This document shows positions 18,001-31,205 of a stretch of DNA of 64,000 nt, piece after piece (position 1 is the first letter of the stretch; every line of letters starts with the position of its first letter). Origin of the DNA: Micromussa lordhowensis. Taxonomy: Eukaryota; Cnidaria; Anthozoa; Scleractinia; Lobophylliidae. The stretch lies in contig OZ026608.1 of the NCBI GenBank assembly GCA_964020085.1, forward strand, positions 1,764,881 to 1,828,880, given 5' to 3'. A model generated the notes under the pieces. That model saw only the letters and a list, made by a program, of their open reading frames with translations, made no database searches and was not told the DNA's origin. The position numbers and the translations under genes are program-made.

Positions 18001-21000
18001 GGTAATTGAAGTGGTTTCAAGTATCAGTAGTGATAGCACTTGTCTACAGATTGCTAGTTTGAATTGTAATCTCACATGCATTTGTCACCAATGTAGTATT
18101 TAACTTACTTAACAGTAGTTACTAGGTAGCATAACTATGAGATTGTGAATGTGACTTGATATCTTGTCTTTCACAGGACATCCCAAGAGGCTGTACTCCA
18201 CAATCCACTTCACATCAAGTCAATGGTTAGTCACATTCATGCTCGGGGTAATTAGTCCACTACATTCAAACCTAGTGCCATTAGGCTGGCACTTATCTCA
18301 GGTTTCCATAGAATGAAACTGCTCCCGACCCATGGATGGGATGCTAGTCTACGGCAGGGTTACTTTTGAGCACTACATTTGCCTTACCATTTACACACGA
18401 GGATGGAGTGAGGCACTGCGAGAGAAAAGTATCTTACCCAAGAACACAACACACTGACCCCAGGCCTGGCTCAAATGCACATCATGCCCACTCGATCTGG
18501 AGTCCTGCACACAAACCAGTTTGTCCAGTGGGCCTTCTTCTTCACCTCCACTCCCTTCAAAATAATGCTTATGGATACAGCTGTATGTCTGGATTATAAC
18601 CATAAACACAATGTTTCCATTTTCCAAGACCTTCAATAATTAAAAGCTGCTTGCTGTAAGATGGTGGTAAACTTTATTCCCAAATCCCATTATCACAGGC
18701 CTTGCTAAAATGACAAGCCAAAAACACCAGAAACTAAAATATATCTAATTTTTGCCCAACCTCTAATGACAAGTGGAAAATGATGTCTCTAAATTTTGCC
18801 ATCAACCAGCTCTGTTGGCCAGTGCAGATGCTGGCAGTCCACATCCACTGAGGAGCATGTGCTGCCTTTGTAATGATATCTGCAAATGGTTAGGCGTAAG
18901 TCTTCTTGGATAAGGACTATAAACTGTAGGCCCCGTCTCCTACATCTTCAGTGTTACATGGTTAGCAGTGGACGTTAAAGAACCCACACACTTATCGAAA
19001 AGAGTAGGGCACGTAGTTCCCGGTGTTGTGACAGTCTAACTCTAGTTTCATCACACATTTCATGCATAGGTTGGGTGGGTGAGTGAGATCAAATATGGAC
19101 TGATAGCGGCAGCCAGAGGCGCCTTCACCAGCTGACGTCCGATCTCACTCAATAGAATTGCAAACCGCCATGAGACATGATGTGATATGTGCGGTATATA
19201 ATTTCACATTCACAATCCATCCAGTCCATCCACTTCTTTATTTTCCTTTAGTGCTGTCCTCTCCACATTGTCTTTCATTGGTAGATCCCAGCTTTGATGC
19301 CCTTCATGATGTTATTTGTTACCAACCACATACCTTATCTTTGAGACCTTTCAATTCTTTTTCCAACACCGTCATTGATTTTTACAGCTGTGAAGTTGTT
19401 TCATCAACAGATAAGAGAATGAATGAAGCATAAAGCTTCGACCGCTTCGCATCCATAATGGTGGTTGTTTTGAAACTTTGAATTTACTTCATGTAAGTAG
19501 TTGCAAAATGTTTACATTTTGTGATGCCTTACATGAAAAAAAAAACAAGAAAAGCATTAAGAGTGTGCAGTACAGACTGGAAATCATCTTTAAGCTTTGC
19601 ATTGCCACTTAAATGTTTTTTTTTTCTGATGTAGGGATGGGGCCCAGAAGGATACAACTTGGCAATGGTGTCTGCAGAGGAAGAAAGTGGCACTTCAGGT
19701 ACATGTAGATATTTCCTCTTACTATCAAGCAGACTCGTGATAACAATAAATGAAAAATGACATGAAATAAAGGAACAACCAGAGGCAGTTCTTGTGACCA
19801 TTTTTTGTTCTGAAATTCTGACGTTATATTTTGTTTGGGCATAGAAAGCTCTAATTTGTAAGTTGTTTTAATTTATTCTGGCTTTCAATAATGAAAGCGA
19901 TGAGTTTGTATTAAGACCTCGGCATTGGAAGATGACTTGCTTACAAAGGATTATAATATGATGTAGTAAAAGGAAGTCTTCTCTAAACGACTTAAAAGTC
20001 ATATGTAAGTACATGTAGCAGTTAAATTATGAAGGTTACTAATTAAAAATGATCTTTAAGCCATTCTGTTACTGAAAGCCAAAAGCTGCAGGTGATTTTG
20101 CAATAATAAATTGAGAAAGGAGCTGGATTCAAAACAACTTCCTAGGATATTTTTCATGGAGTTGAGCCAAGTAGTTAGTTTATTATCATTACAGTATTTA
20201 TATCTGAAAATAAAATACTTAATATATAACAAGTTTTGCTGATGACATGTATTTAATTTTTTACTTTTTATTTTTGATAGACTTCATAAATGATGATGCT
20301 TCAGGTATAAATTTAAATAACAAACAGTTAGAAGATCTTGAATTAATGGCCATGAATTTTAAATAAGTTATCAATAATATTTTCTTGATAATTTTTAAAT
20401 GAAGGCAAAACATCTTTTTAACAGAAATAAAATATTTACTTAAAGTGTCATTTTTAAAACCTTTTAGTTGTTGCAGTTATCTTTTTTTGAGATTGTTTTA
20501 CCCAACTTCTCAGCCAAAAAAAAATGAAAAAAAAAACAAAACAAAAATCACCGTTATTGAAATTTCATGCTACACTCTTTCTTCAACCTTGGTGACCTCC
20601 AGATTAACTTTCTATAACTTGCTAGAAGCAGAAGAAAAATGTTGTTTTTATTCATTTAAAGCTATAATCTGTCATAATTATGCAATCTGTCATAATTTAG
20701 ATAACTGATGCTCAGTTGAAGGGGTGCGTGGAATAAAGCCCTAAGGGACTTTAGGAAAACTTTGAGTTAACCAGCATTGAAATATCTTCCAGCTATTGTT
20801 ACAGTTTACTCAGGTTTTCATTATTTTCTAAACAAAACTAGTAATAATTAAGAGTTCTTTTTAGACAATAATAATTAGAACCAGAGTAAACTGTAACAAT
20901 AGCTGGAAGGTATTCCAATCTTAGCTACCTCAAAGCTTTCTAAAAGTCACTTAGGGCTTTATTCCATGCACCCATTCAATTGCTGTAAAACCACTTAAAA

Positions 21001-24000
21001 ATAGTTACAACAACAAAAAAAAAAGGTGTTAAATTAAAAGATCTATAACAATTCCAATGAAGCATATATCGTCTTTTTAGATTACATTACTTTTAGCTGA
21101 CATTGTAATAATGATTATTTTTTTTTAATTACTTATTTTGTCTCAAACTTGTTATCAGGTGACATTATGCAACTTCAGTTTGTTAAAAGCACTTTGACAG
21201 TAAATCCATGTATGGTAAGTGAGAGGATTACAAAGCAGTTTTTCCTTTACTTTCAAATGGAATTCTGTAGTTTTTTTGCTTGAACGTTCATTGATCTTAG
21301 CAAGAAAGAACTATTGTTCTCAAACTTGTCAAATAAACTGGTGAAGATTCTGGTTCTTTTTCAGCCAGTAAGTGTAAAATGTAACTTGGCTAACTTCACT
21401 TTTCTACTTTTGCCACCACTTCACAGCATTTCTGATTCTGATATTTTTGATCTACTAATTGAGAAAGACATGCTGTTTTAATGTGTTCTCCAATGTAGCC
21501 GTTATTTGTGTGGTCACGCAGTGTTTCTCCTCCAGTGAAGCGTTGCGTGACGACTCAAATAAAGACTGTGTAGGAGAATAAAGACTGTGTAGGAGACTAG
21601 GTCCAAAGGTGAGTGCAATGGACTTTTTCATTGAGGAAGAGTGTCTTTCATATATTTTTAATTCCGTATGCTGCAGAGCAACCACGAGCATCTGTTTCTG
21701 CAAGGAGAGGAGTGTTTGTATCTCAATACTGGAGACATGGTGTCCGAGACACAGGATTTGATAGAGGGGAATGGAACTAGGCCTGTGATTGGTGGAACTG
21801 TCGGGCACAGTACATTGGTTAGTAACAAACAATGGATTGTTATCCAGGTGGGTTTGTTTGATTGCATGACTTGGACACTGTAACCCCATCACTAATGTAT
21901 TAATGGCTCTTTCCCATAAGGACTGGGAACTACCAAATTCACACATTCGATTAGGTGAAATCGATATTGAAAGCGGTCTAGACTTTCCCATCTAGACCAG
22001 TATCTAGACCGGTAATGTTTTGCAGTGAAAAAGTTGCAAACTAAAATGCAAAATCATTGAGAATTATTATCTAGCAATATTTATTTATGCAAGTGCCAAA
22101 AAGCCTGATGAGAAAAAAAAGTAAAGAGGACGAGCAAGAGAATAAATGTGATACCGAGTAAATGCATTGTGTCAAAAATACAGGCAACCAATGCAAGAAT
22201 ATTATTGTTGATGTACTTGTAATATTTCGATATAATTCTATATCGGCATCTTCAGACTGAAGTGACATACAGGTAGCAGAAATTTAAATACTGTAACATG
22301 GTACAACAACATTAATATACACGTGAAAATGCAAAGCTAAGACGATGCTATCAAGAGAATAGGCATAATTCCCTACTGGCTTTTAAACCAAAGTTCAAAG
22401 ATGTTGCTGAACGCTTGATATGGTAAGCTTACAAAGAAGCTTCTTTGTTCAGCTCATCGCCATTTGCAAGCAAAGTGTCAGTTAGTACAAACCAGTTACA
22501 TTAAACAAATTAAATTTTTCTTGTTTTGGCCATATAGTAAACTTCTTATTAACCGAATTTAGTCGGTCTGTATGAGAACAGACCTCACTGCCTTCGGTCT
22601 GTACTCACGACCTCGGTCAAGATTCTCCCATACAGACCTCCTGCTCGGTTAATAAGAGCTAAGTATAATTCCATTTTTTTGAGAATTTGACTCTCTAGAC
22701 TATTCATCACAGACTGTTCCGTTTTGCGCAGGCAGTTCTCTCGCGATTCTCTCACGGATCAACGATAAAAAAAAAAAAACATACCATAAAATTGATGGCT
22801 GTAAACAGTCTCGCATTTCTCAAGATCTAATTAAAAGTACTTTTTGTTTTTTGATCACTCTAGATTCCATCAAATTATCTGGATAGTAACTGGCCCATCA
22901 GGGTGAGTGTCTGAGCACAAAAATAAATGACCCTTTTTAGTGTGAGAGCTAGTTTCGTATGACCTTGACAAACTGTTTTCCTAGACTGGTTCTAAGGATA
23001 ATGTGACATACGCATACGCAGTAAGATGTTGATAATTAGCGCCTTTACGTAGGGATATTTTCTAACAAAAGGTCCTACCTAACAGCACTTTACTGCTTTT
23101 AGGTATGTTGCTTACACTTATGCTTGTGCGCTAGTGAGAATCAGCCTTAAGTGTTTGCGATGTGCTTCATCCGCCTGTAATTATATTTTAATAGGATCAA
23201 AAACAAGCCTTGCGCATTTTCCCGCTAAAAGTTTACCTTATATGGAGAGAGCCTTATTCGATTGACCTATCAGAAAGCTAAACAGGGTGCTCCATAAACC
23301 AATCAAGAGCTGCGCGCGTTCCCCTCCGTTCTGTAAATCAGAACCAATCATATTGGTTACTATACTGTTTTTGCCTTGTTTATCTCGTAGTATGCAGCTG
23401 TTGATAAAACTGGACGCTGTGTAGCTGTTGCTGGCAGAACAGGAATCGTTCATTATTCACTCAATAGCAGAAAATGGAAACTCTTTGGAAATGTGTCACA
23501 GGTATGTAAATATCATGATTTTTTCGAGACGGGGTGGGCGGGAGAGGTAAAAAGAGCAGGGAAGGAGGGAGTGGGTGGTTGCTCTCACGGTATAACGACA
23601 GTCGATTATGAATTTATGAGTTCATTATTCATCCCCGTTGTATCATTACGTTAACGTTTTGTTGTTGGAGAAAGCCTGTGATCCCTGATACTGTTTACTG
23701 ATTACCTGTAGGAACAAAGCTTCTCGTGCCGAGGTGGTCTGTCTTGGTGGAGAGATTTTCTCATTGTGCCGTGTTACAACTTTAGTTCGTCATCAGATGA
23801 AGTAAGTGTATGTTTTTTTTTTGAGATTTGAATCAATTTGTATAAACTGTATTTCTCATATAGTCTGCATACGAGCCAAGTGGCTCATCAGGCTGGAGCT
23901 TATCCCGGTTTCAGTAGCATGAAGTGACTAGGAGTTTTTCTACTCCCCCCTGGATGGGATGCTAGTCCATCGCAGGGTTACCCCCAGCTTTAAATTTGCT

Positions 24001-27000
24001 GGTACCCATTTATATTTTGGGTGGAGAGAGAAACCGTGAAAGTAAAGTGTCTTGCCCAAGAACACAACACAGTGTCCCCGGCCAGGGGGAGCTCGCTCCG
24101 GAGTCGAGTGCACTAACCATGAGGCCACCGTGCCTCGTCCCATGCGTAGATGAACAAAACTCACAAGCTGATAACAAAGTTTCGCTTTAAACTTTTTACA
24201 GGTTCGTTTCTACCCAAGGACGTGCAACTTGGACAATGCTTTTTCGCTGAATGTCAAGCTTCCTGCTCCAGCATTTCTAGTGAATGTGTTTCGTTGTTTG
24301 CTGTTGGTTTATTGTTCTGACTGTCGAGTGGTGTTCTTCTCGCTGGAGAGGACAGACGATAATCCAAGTAAGAATGCCGTTAAAGTACTTCCTCTTGTCA
24401 GAATAGAACCATTTTACTTATATGAAATTGTTTCAGATATCTTTCTGATTGCCCTTCCCAGTTGCTTGAAAGGGGTGGTTTGCCATCTAACATAACTAAA
24501 GGAATAAGAATAATAGTAATAATAATAATGCTAATGCTAATGCTAATGATAATGATAATGATAATGATTTTATTAACGTGTTTATCAAAATCTAGCAGAT
24601 GGGATTCCACACTGCTAATAGGGGGCACCTAACTGTCTAAAATATAATACAAAAACCAATCGATAAAAAAAATCTAGACTAAAATCTACAGAGACTAGAA
24701 TTAAAAACTACTATTGATTACTCACTGACAGGAAAACGACTTTGTTGTGCATTATTTGGGTTGATATTCTTAGTCCTGCGACCTAGTCCTTGAAATCGAA
24801 TGGCTCCTCTACATAACAATTCAGGCTAATCGAAGGTTCTTAACGCAAGGAAAATCCTGCGTGTTCCAGGATTAAAACGAAAACAGACGCGCGACCGAGG
24901 AAGAAAGACGAGAGAAGACTAGGGAGAGCCGAGAGGGCGCTTCTTCTCGCTAGTTACCCCCCTTGTTTCCTTCTCTCTCACGTGTCTGCGAGGAGAGAAT
25001 TGAAGCAGTTTGCTACAAGCAACAGAAAAAACACCAACCACGTTATCAATAACTACAACTTGATTTAGTGATTGTGGTCAATGTTTTTCACTGTCTTTGT
25101 ACTCTAACAGATGTTCCGGAAGTGCATGTGTCACGCGTGCAGGAAGTGTCGTTAGTTAATCACGTGCCGCATCCCTTAGCAGTGGTACATGTCACGCTAA
25201 CTTCATTGTATGCTGGTAAGTGAAATGTCACGCTAACGTCACGTTATTCAGTTGTCATAAATGTCACTACGTCTGATTACATGTCACGCTAACTTTACCT
25301 TAGATTGGTATCTGAAATAACACATTAACCTGACGTTAGTAAGAAAGGTTTTTGATATCATACTATAGCCCTCATCGGAAATTGCCTCCTATACTGACGC
25401 TCTTTGAACTCTGAAGTCGCGACCACACTAATGCGTTTTCGTATTAAAACGCATACTTTTTGATGCGCTTTCGCCTATCGTCCACACTAAAACAACTCGA
25501 AACAGAGGCTGATGAAAACGATTTCAAGAGTGGATCCTTTTGAAAACGCATCGTTTTGAAAACGCTCCGTTTCTAGTGTGGACAGGTGAAAACAAAACAA
25601 AAGTACAAGTTCGTGTGGCCGAAAATATTTTGCTTCGTTTTCGTTGAGACAAAAATGGATACTTTTTGTTTGTGCTCACACGTTCTGCGCATCAGGAAAA
25701 AAATGTAACGGGCACCGAAAAAGTTTTCATAAAAGTTGAGTAACTTTAAAAAACGCGTGGTTTTACGCCTACATTTTATGTTATGAAATGGAAGTTGCAA
25801 GCCTATTCAACACGTGATTGGTTTCTAGTTGTGAGGAAAAGCTTTTTATACTGTATTTTAGCTGAACCAGATAATGGTTGTCAGAGACACTAAAAGCGCT
25901 GTTGGAACGATTATAATACTAAAAACGTACCAAAAATAGTTTTTATGTTGTCTTTTACCAGGTAGTTTTAAGATCTATATAAATGTGTTTGCTTGACTGT
26001 ACGTCAAGGCGAATTCTAAGGAAATTTGTGAAGAAATATCCTTTCTTATTATATAGACACGAGTGTTTTACTGGAAAATACACTGGGACTCGAGTGGCGT
26101 ATTTTCCATATTTTCACTAGTGAGTATATCGAGGATTTCACTAATTCGTTGGTGTATGATCGAAACATCTTCGGGTCTTCCTCTTAAGTCTTCGGTAATC
26201 TTCGGAAATCTTCGGGTATCTTCGAAAAATGTTCGGCAACGTTCGTGTGACCTTTGGACAAGTTTTGGAGAATCTTCGGAAAGTGGTCGGGAATCTTCGG
26301 AAAATCGTCAAAAACGCCGTCATCAGTGTGTCTACATAATAAAAAAGAACATTACACGTTAGCTCAAAGATGTGAATTTTATGTTCTCGTGGCAAAAACA
26401 ATGTCTCACTCGTTCGCTGCGCTCACTCGTGAGATATTGTTCTTGCCACTCGAACATAAAATTCATATCTTCTCGCCACCGTGTAATATCCTATATTTTT
26501 TTTTCAGAAAAATGCTGATATCAGCTCTTTTGTTGAGATTCAAGGATGATTATCTCGAAAAAATTCATGGTTCCAATTTTTCTTTGATCTACTTTTCCGC
26601 ATGCTCCTTATCTGGCGCAAAAACAGTTTAACAAATTGACGTCAGTTTTTCATGCGTCTGTCTTGTTATTGATCATAAATTTCGTCATCACATTGTCAAA
26701 GTAGCTGTGGATCCACGAGGCGATAGCCGAGTGGATCCGCAGACTACTTTGACAATGTGATGACGAAATTCATTGTCAATAACAGGACAGACTCATTAAA
26801 AACTGACATCAATTTGTTTTTTACGATAACAAATGGTCGAATTGCCCGCTCTCGCTCGCTGACGCGTCGCACGAATTTCAAATCCATGTGTCTGTCCGCA
26901 TATTGACGATAAAAATTAGCCAATGAGCGTGCGAGAATTTCTGCAGTTATCGTAAAATTGTATTTAGTAGACGGCACCGTCCTTGAATACGCATTAGTGT

Positions 27001-30000
27001 GGTTGAGGCTTACAGAAGGATTGTGTAATGTGCCCAAAGACCTTCTGCTTAGAAGACTACATAGAAATCGTCCTCGATTAAAGATATTTAAAATTGTCTG
27101 TTTGTTCTCAGAATACCAAGGCTCTGATGGACTGGACGGTGTGGAATCACTCATCACAAATGTTGGCGGACGGTTACTAATGCTTCAGAAAGACAAGGCA
27201 TACCCTGAAAGGAAATCTAAAAAGGTACCTCTGGTGTGACTTTTCTGTTATTCAACAACGCACCGTTTTTTGTTGTAAAATGCGATCGCATGTGAGAATG
27301 AATATTTTAAGCTGTGGTTGAAATGTCTGAAAGCTTGGAATCTTTGTCTATTAAATCTTTGAAAGAGAGGGAGCTTTCTACATTTTTTAGCAACTTTCCA
27401 AGTAGCTGAAAAGAAAGTCTTGGATTTTTAACAGGAAGTGAACCCATGATTTTGGTTATTCCAGTGCAAACCAATGAAGCCAATGTACAAAGCCCAATTA
27501 AGCTGACCCAGGATTAGCGAGAATTTTGATTTCAGTTTTGTAGCTTTTTGGTGGGGTTATTCTGTTTGTATTGTTTGTCCTTAAGTTTTAATCGAGAAAA
27601 AAATTCAAATTACACAAAACATAAGCAGACAAAAGCATTTTTTTACACAAGAAAAATTAATTATTCGGTGAACTTTTAATCCTGGGTTAGTGTTAACCGG
27701 CTTCCGAACAACCCGGCCCAGCTAGTCAATAAGGAAAAAAACTTTGGATGCAGAGGACCATACAGGACTTGGTTAATACAGCCGTGAAAATGTTTTGTTG
27801 CCTTTGTTTGAAAAGTTGTTTTTTCATTATGCTGACTCTCTTTCTAAGTAAAATTGTGCATGACATTCCTCCTAGTAATTATGTACTAAAGAAAGTGTGT
27901 TCTTTATTGTGTTTTTACTGTGTTTTTTTATTGTGTTTAGTCGTCATTTTGCTCTCCTGTTGTCCTGGCTTCGTGCGTAGAGAACGTGTGGACATCCTCA
28001 ACGTCGAGTCGAACCAAACGGCACCTGATGGAAGCTCTGTGGCTGGGATGTGGAGCGAATGGAATGAAGGTACACGAAGCTAATGTTGATCTTTATCGGA
28101 GAAATTGTTATTAGATGCTCATTTAAAGCTTCTTTAGTTACGTTACGTACTTGATTTCGTGTTAAAGTTTTCATGAGAAATTAGATCTTGACCATTGTGT
28201 CGCTAGATAGCTTAAGAATTGAGTTCACAAGTCTCTATTATCAACCCCTTTCTCAGTCATTTTTCAGAGCCTGGATTGATTTCAGTAGTGTAGCAGCTGT
28301 CCAAAGCTGCTTTTGTTTTATCATTGTAGCAGCTGCTATTGTGTTAGGGATAGGGGCATTGTTTCTGTTGTTTGTTCTATTGTACTCTCAAAGGGTAGCA
28401 AGCCAATCATGTGAGACCTTAGGAGAGCTGCTACATCACCCATTGATTCCACTCTGAAAAAAAAATGCTTATTTCCTGAATGGAAAATAACTCAAATCAT
28501 GTCTGTTTGGTTTGATTCACAGGTTTGGCTGCCTTTATTTCCTGGAAACGATGAAAATCCGCCTAATTTCCTGTCCAAGCGAATCATGCTTCCGTTTCAA
28601 CTAAACATCTATCCACTAGGTAAAGGTTGTAATGGTTGGACTTTCTACAATCACAGTAGAAGGAACCAAAATGATGATACCGTAAAATTCATTTAACCCG
28701 TGAGTTTAGGTTTATTTAAAAGGCATTTTTGGAGGATTTGTCTTCAGAGGAACTCTTTGTCGAAAGTGGTTACGTTTCAAAAGATGATTGCTAGTATTTG
28801 GATGTAGTTTCCATCTGAAACGTTGTACTACTCAGTGGCGGATCCAGACCTTGAGCTAAGGGGGGCCCGGTCTTGATTTACTTGCCATGGCGGCCATTTT
28901 CCCTTCAGTCATTTCTTCTTTTTTTACCCAAAATAAGGGGGGGGGCGGCCCCCCCCGGGCCCCTCCCCTAGATCCGCCACTGCTACTAGCACATAGTACT
29001 ACGATGATGTGAACTTTCTTTTATTAAACATAATATTAGACACGACATTTACTGAATGGTCTTCACTGAGCTTACTCTTATTTTTTTGTATTTACATATT
29101 TATTGCAGCATACTGTTAGTAATTTACAATACTTAACAAGTTTTAAACATTGTTATTAAACTTCTTACAATACACGTTACGCTACATCATTTATAATACA
29201 AAAAATGGTTTGAATTCATTATACACACACACACACCTACATATACACAACAATACAACATGCGACTGACCCTTATGTTTTTCAGATCTAAATAGCAGAG
29301 ATGATATAAAACTTAGTAGTACCTCGGTGCATAAGTTACAAGTCAAATTTGCCCCATTTCGCTGTATGAAACGATAACTGATTTTTTGATTTTGTAGTTA
29401 CTAATTAGTTTACTCTGATGATATCAAATGAAAAACAAGGTCAACAGTAATGCATAATTTGGTTTTATCAACTGGGTTGATAATGTGAATTGGCCACCGT
29501 TAGAGATTCGGAAGCTGACGTTTCGAGCGTTAACCCTTCGTCGGAGCGGATCCAGGAAGACGTAGATGATCATCGCAGTTATGTACACAACTTAAGCAGC
29601 TGTGAAATTAAAGCCTGAAAAAAATTCAGGCCTGAACGTCGTGGGTTCGAATCCCATGCAGTGCTCTACTGACCAACTGAGCTATCAAGCCAACTTAGAG
29701 CTGGTCACATCGTAATATACCCGTAGATGGTGAAGAATGCAAATGAATGTATGAAAGATATCTTTCTCCGCAGTTCAAATATATGATCTTTCATATATTC
29801 ATTTGCAGTAATGGACTTACAATGGAAGAAAAGTATTGCCATCATTACAATCAAACTATAAAATGAAAATGTTACCCCAGTCAGGTGAACGGGGCGCTTT
29901 GTTGCATCCGAGGTTGAATAGGAGACTTATTTCGAACGCGAGCGGGAAGGGGTTTTTCTTATTGGAATTTCAATTTACACCATGCAAAACCTAACATCAA

Positions 30001-31168
30001 GATACGAAAATTAATGACGTTTGACTTTTATTTATATTTTTTCATAGCTGTGTTATTTCAAGATGCTGTTATTCTTGGTGCAGCTAACGAGCCAATGCCT
30101 TTGGAATGCACATCGCCTGCTCCAACCTCTCTGTCGCCTCAAGCTTTTCCTTTCTGTACACTAGAAAGAACGGTTAGTGACCTTTTCATTAAAATGTTGA
30201 AATTTTAAAATTCTCCTCAGTGACTCCCGTATATTTCTTCTCTTATTGGATATGAGAATTTGGTGAGACATCAAGGCAGTATCCTTTAGTTGACGATTAT
30301 CGTTATTCTTATCGTCTGTGTGCCTGACAATGTATTGATATTGTAAGGAGAGTTAAGATCTTGATCCGTCTTTGTACCCGAATCGTTTTATTTGAATTTA
30401 ATTCCACTGTGCATTTGCTTTGCCTTTAGACTCAAATATACCTGCACCATGTTTTGAGGCAACTCCTGCGTCGAAAGTAAGTGCTGTTCCCGTTTAGTCT
30501 ATTGTCTACTTTAGAAATGTTTCTCGAACTAACAGTACATAGATGAACAAGCGAACAAGCGAGCGTGCGAACGAAAAACCGAATGGACGAATCAGCTAGA
30601 TAGAAAGAGACCGAATGACTGAACAGACGAAAGAACGAACAAGCAGACGAACGAGTGGACGAACGAATGAGCGGACCAAGCAACTAAACAACCATCCATC
30701 CATCCATGGAAACAACCAACGAAACGAGTAGTAGGTTTGGGACCAAACTGGAGTGTGTTTTTGATGACAAGCAACTAAACAAGCTTTCACATTTGAGATA
30801 AAAGAGTTGAACAACAATGACGATACATGAGAGCCTTTTTCGTTTTACCCAAATGTTTCCAACTTGTTGTTTCAGATTTCTAGCTAATCTTGGGTTTTTC
30901 TCATGTCATTAGCTTGGGACAACAGGCGTTAAAGATTGCCAACATGTGTTGTGACTTGCCATACTTCCCTCACGTGCTTGAACTCATGCTACATGAAGTG
31001 TTGGAAGAAGAAGCCACAGCATCAGAACCCATTCCAGGTGATAAGGACGAGTCATGCTTGGTTTTTAGAAGGCGTTGTCGCCAATTGGCAATATTTGTAT
31101 TCCCGGTACTGGACTGGAACTAGCTTGCAATAGAGGCTCATGCAGGAAAATATCTGCATTAGCCTCAG

Positions 31169-31205
<37 letters not shown>

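Larger units (their letters stand above)
9056..25215 (+). other. RIC1: RIC1 exons 1-19: N-terminal WD40-type beta-propeller half
   Basis: Exon map: 1 9056-9196; 2 10511-10618; 3 11372-11448; 4 11942-12040; 5 12575-12717; 6 13287-13420; 7 13977-14068; 8 16180-16268; 9 17558-17711; 10 18177-18225; 11 19635-19698; 12 20281-20304; 13 21159-21214; 14 21677-21847; 15 22864-22902; 16 23391-23501; 17 23712-23801; 18 24202-24367; 19 25111-25215. These encode about 637 residues. Exon 3 ([20 protein letters not shown]) is diverged and was placed by phase plus position. Exon 12 is a 24-nt microexon. Confidence 0.9.

Noticed and set aside
21455..21991. 178-codon minus-strand open frame, the longest in the window
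   Set aside because: It is antisense to RIC1 exon 14 and neighbouring MITE sequence, with no family motifs. The plus strand is clearly the coding one.
26744..27157. 137-codon minus-strand frame
   Set aside because: Made of the double-hairpin MITE plus the antisense of RIC1 exon 20.
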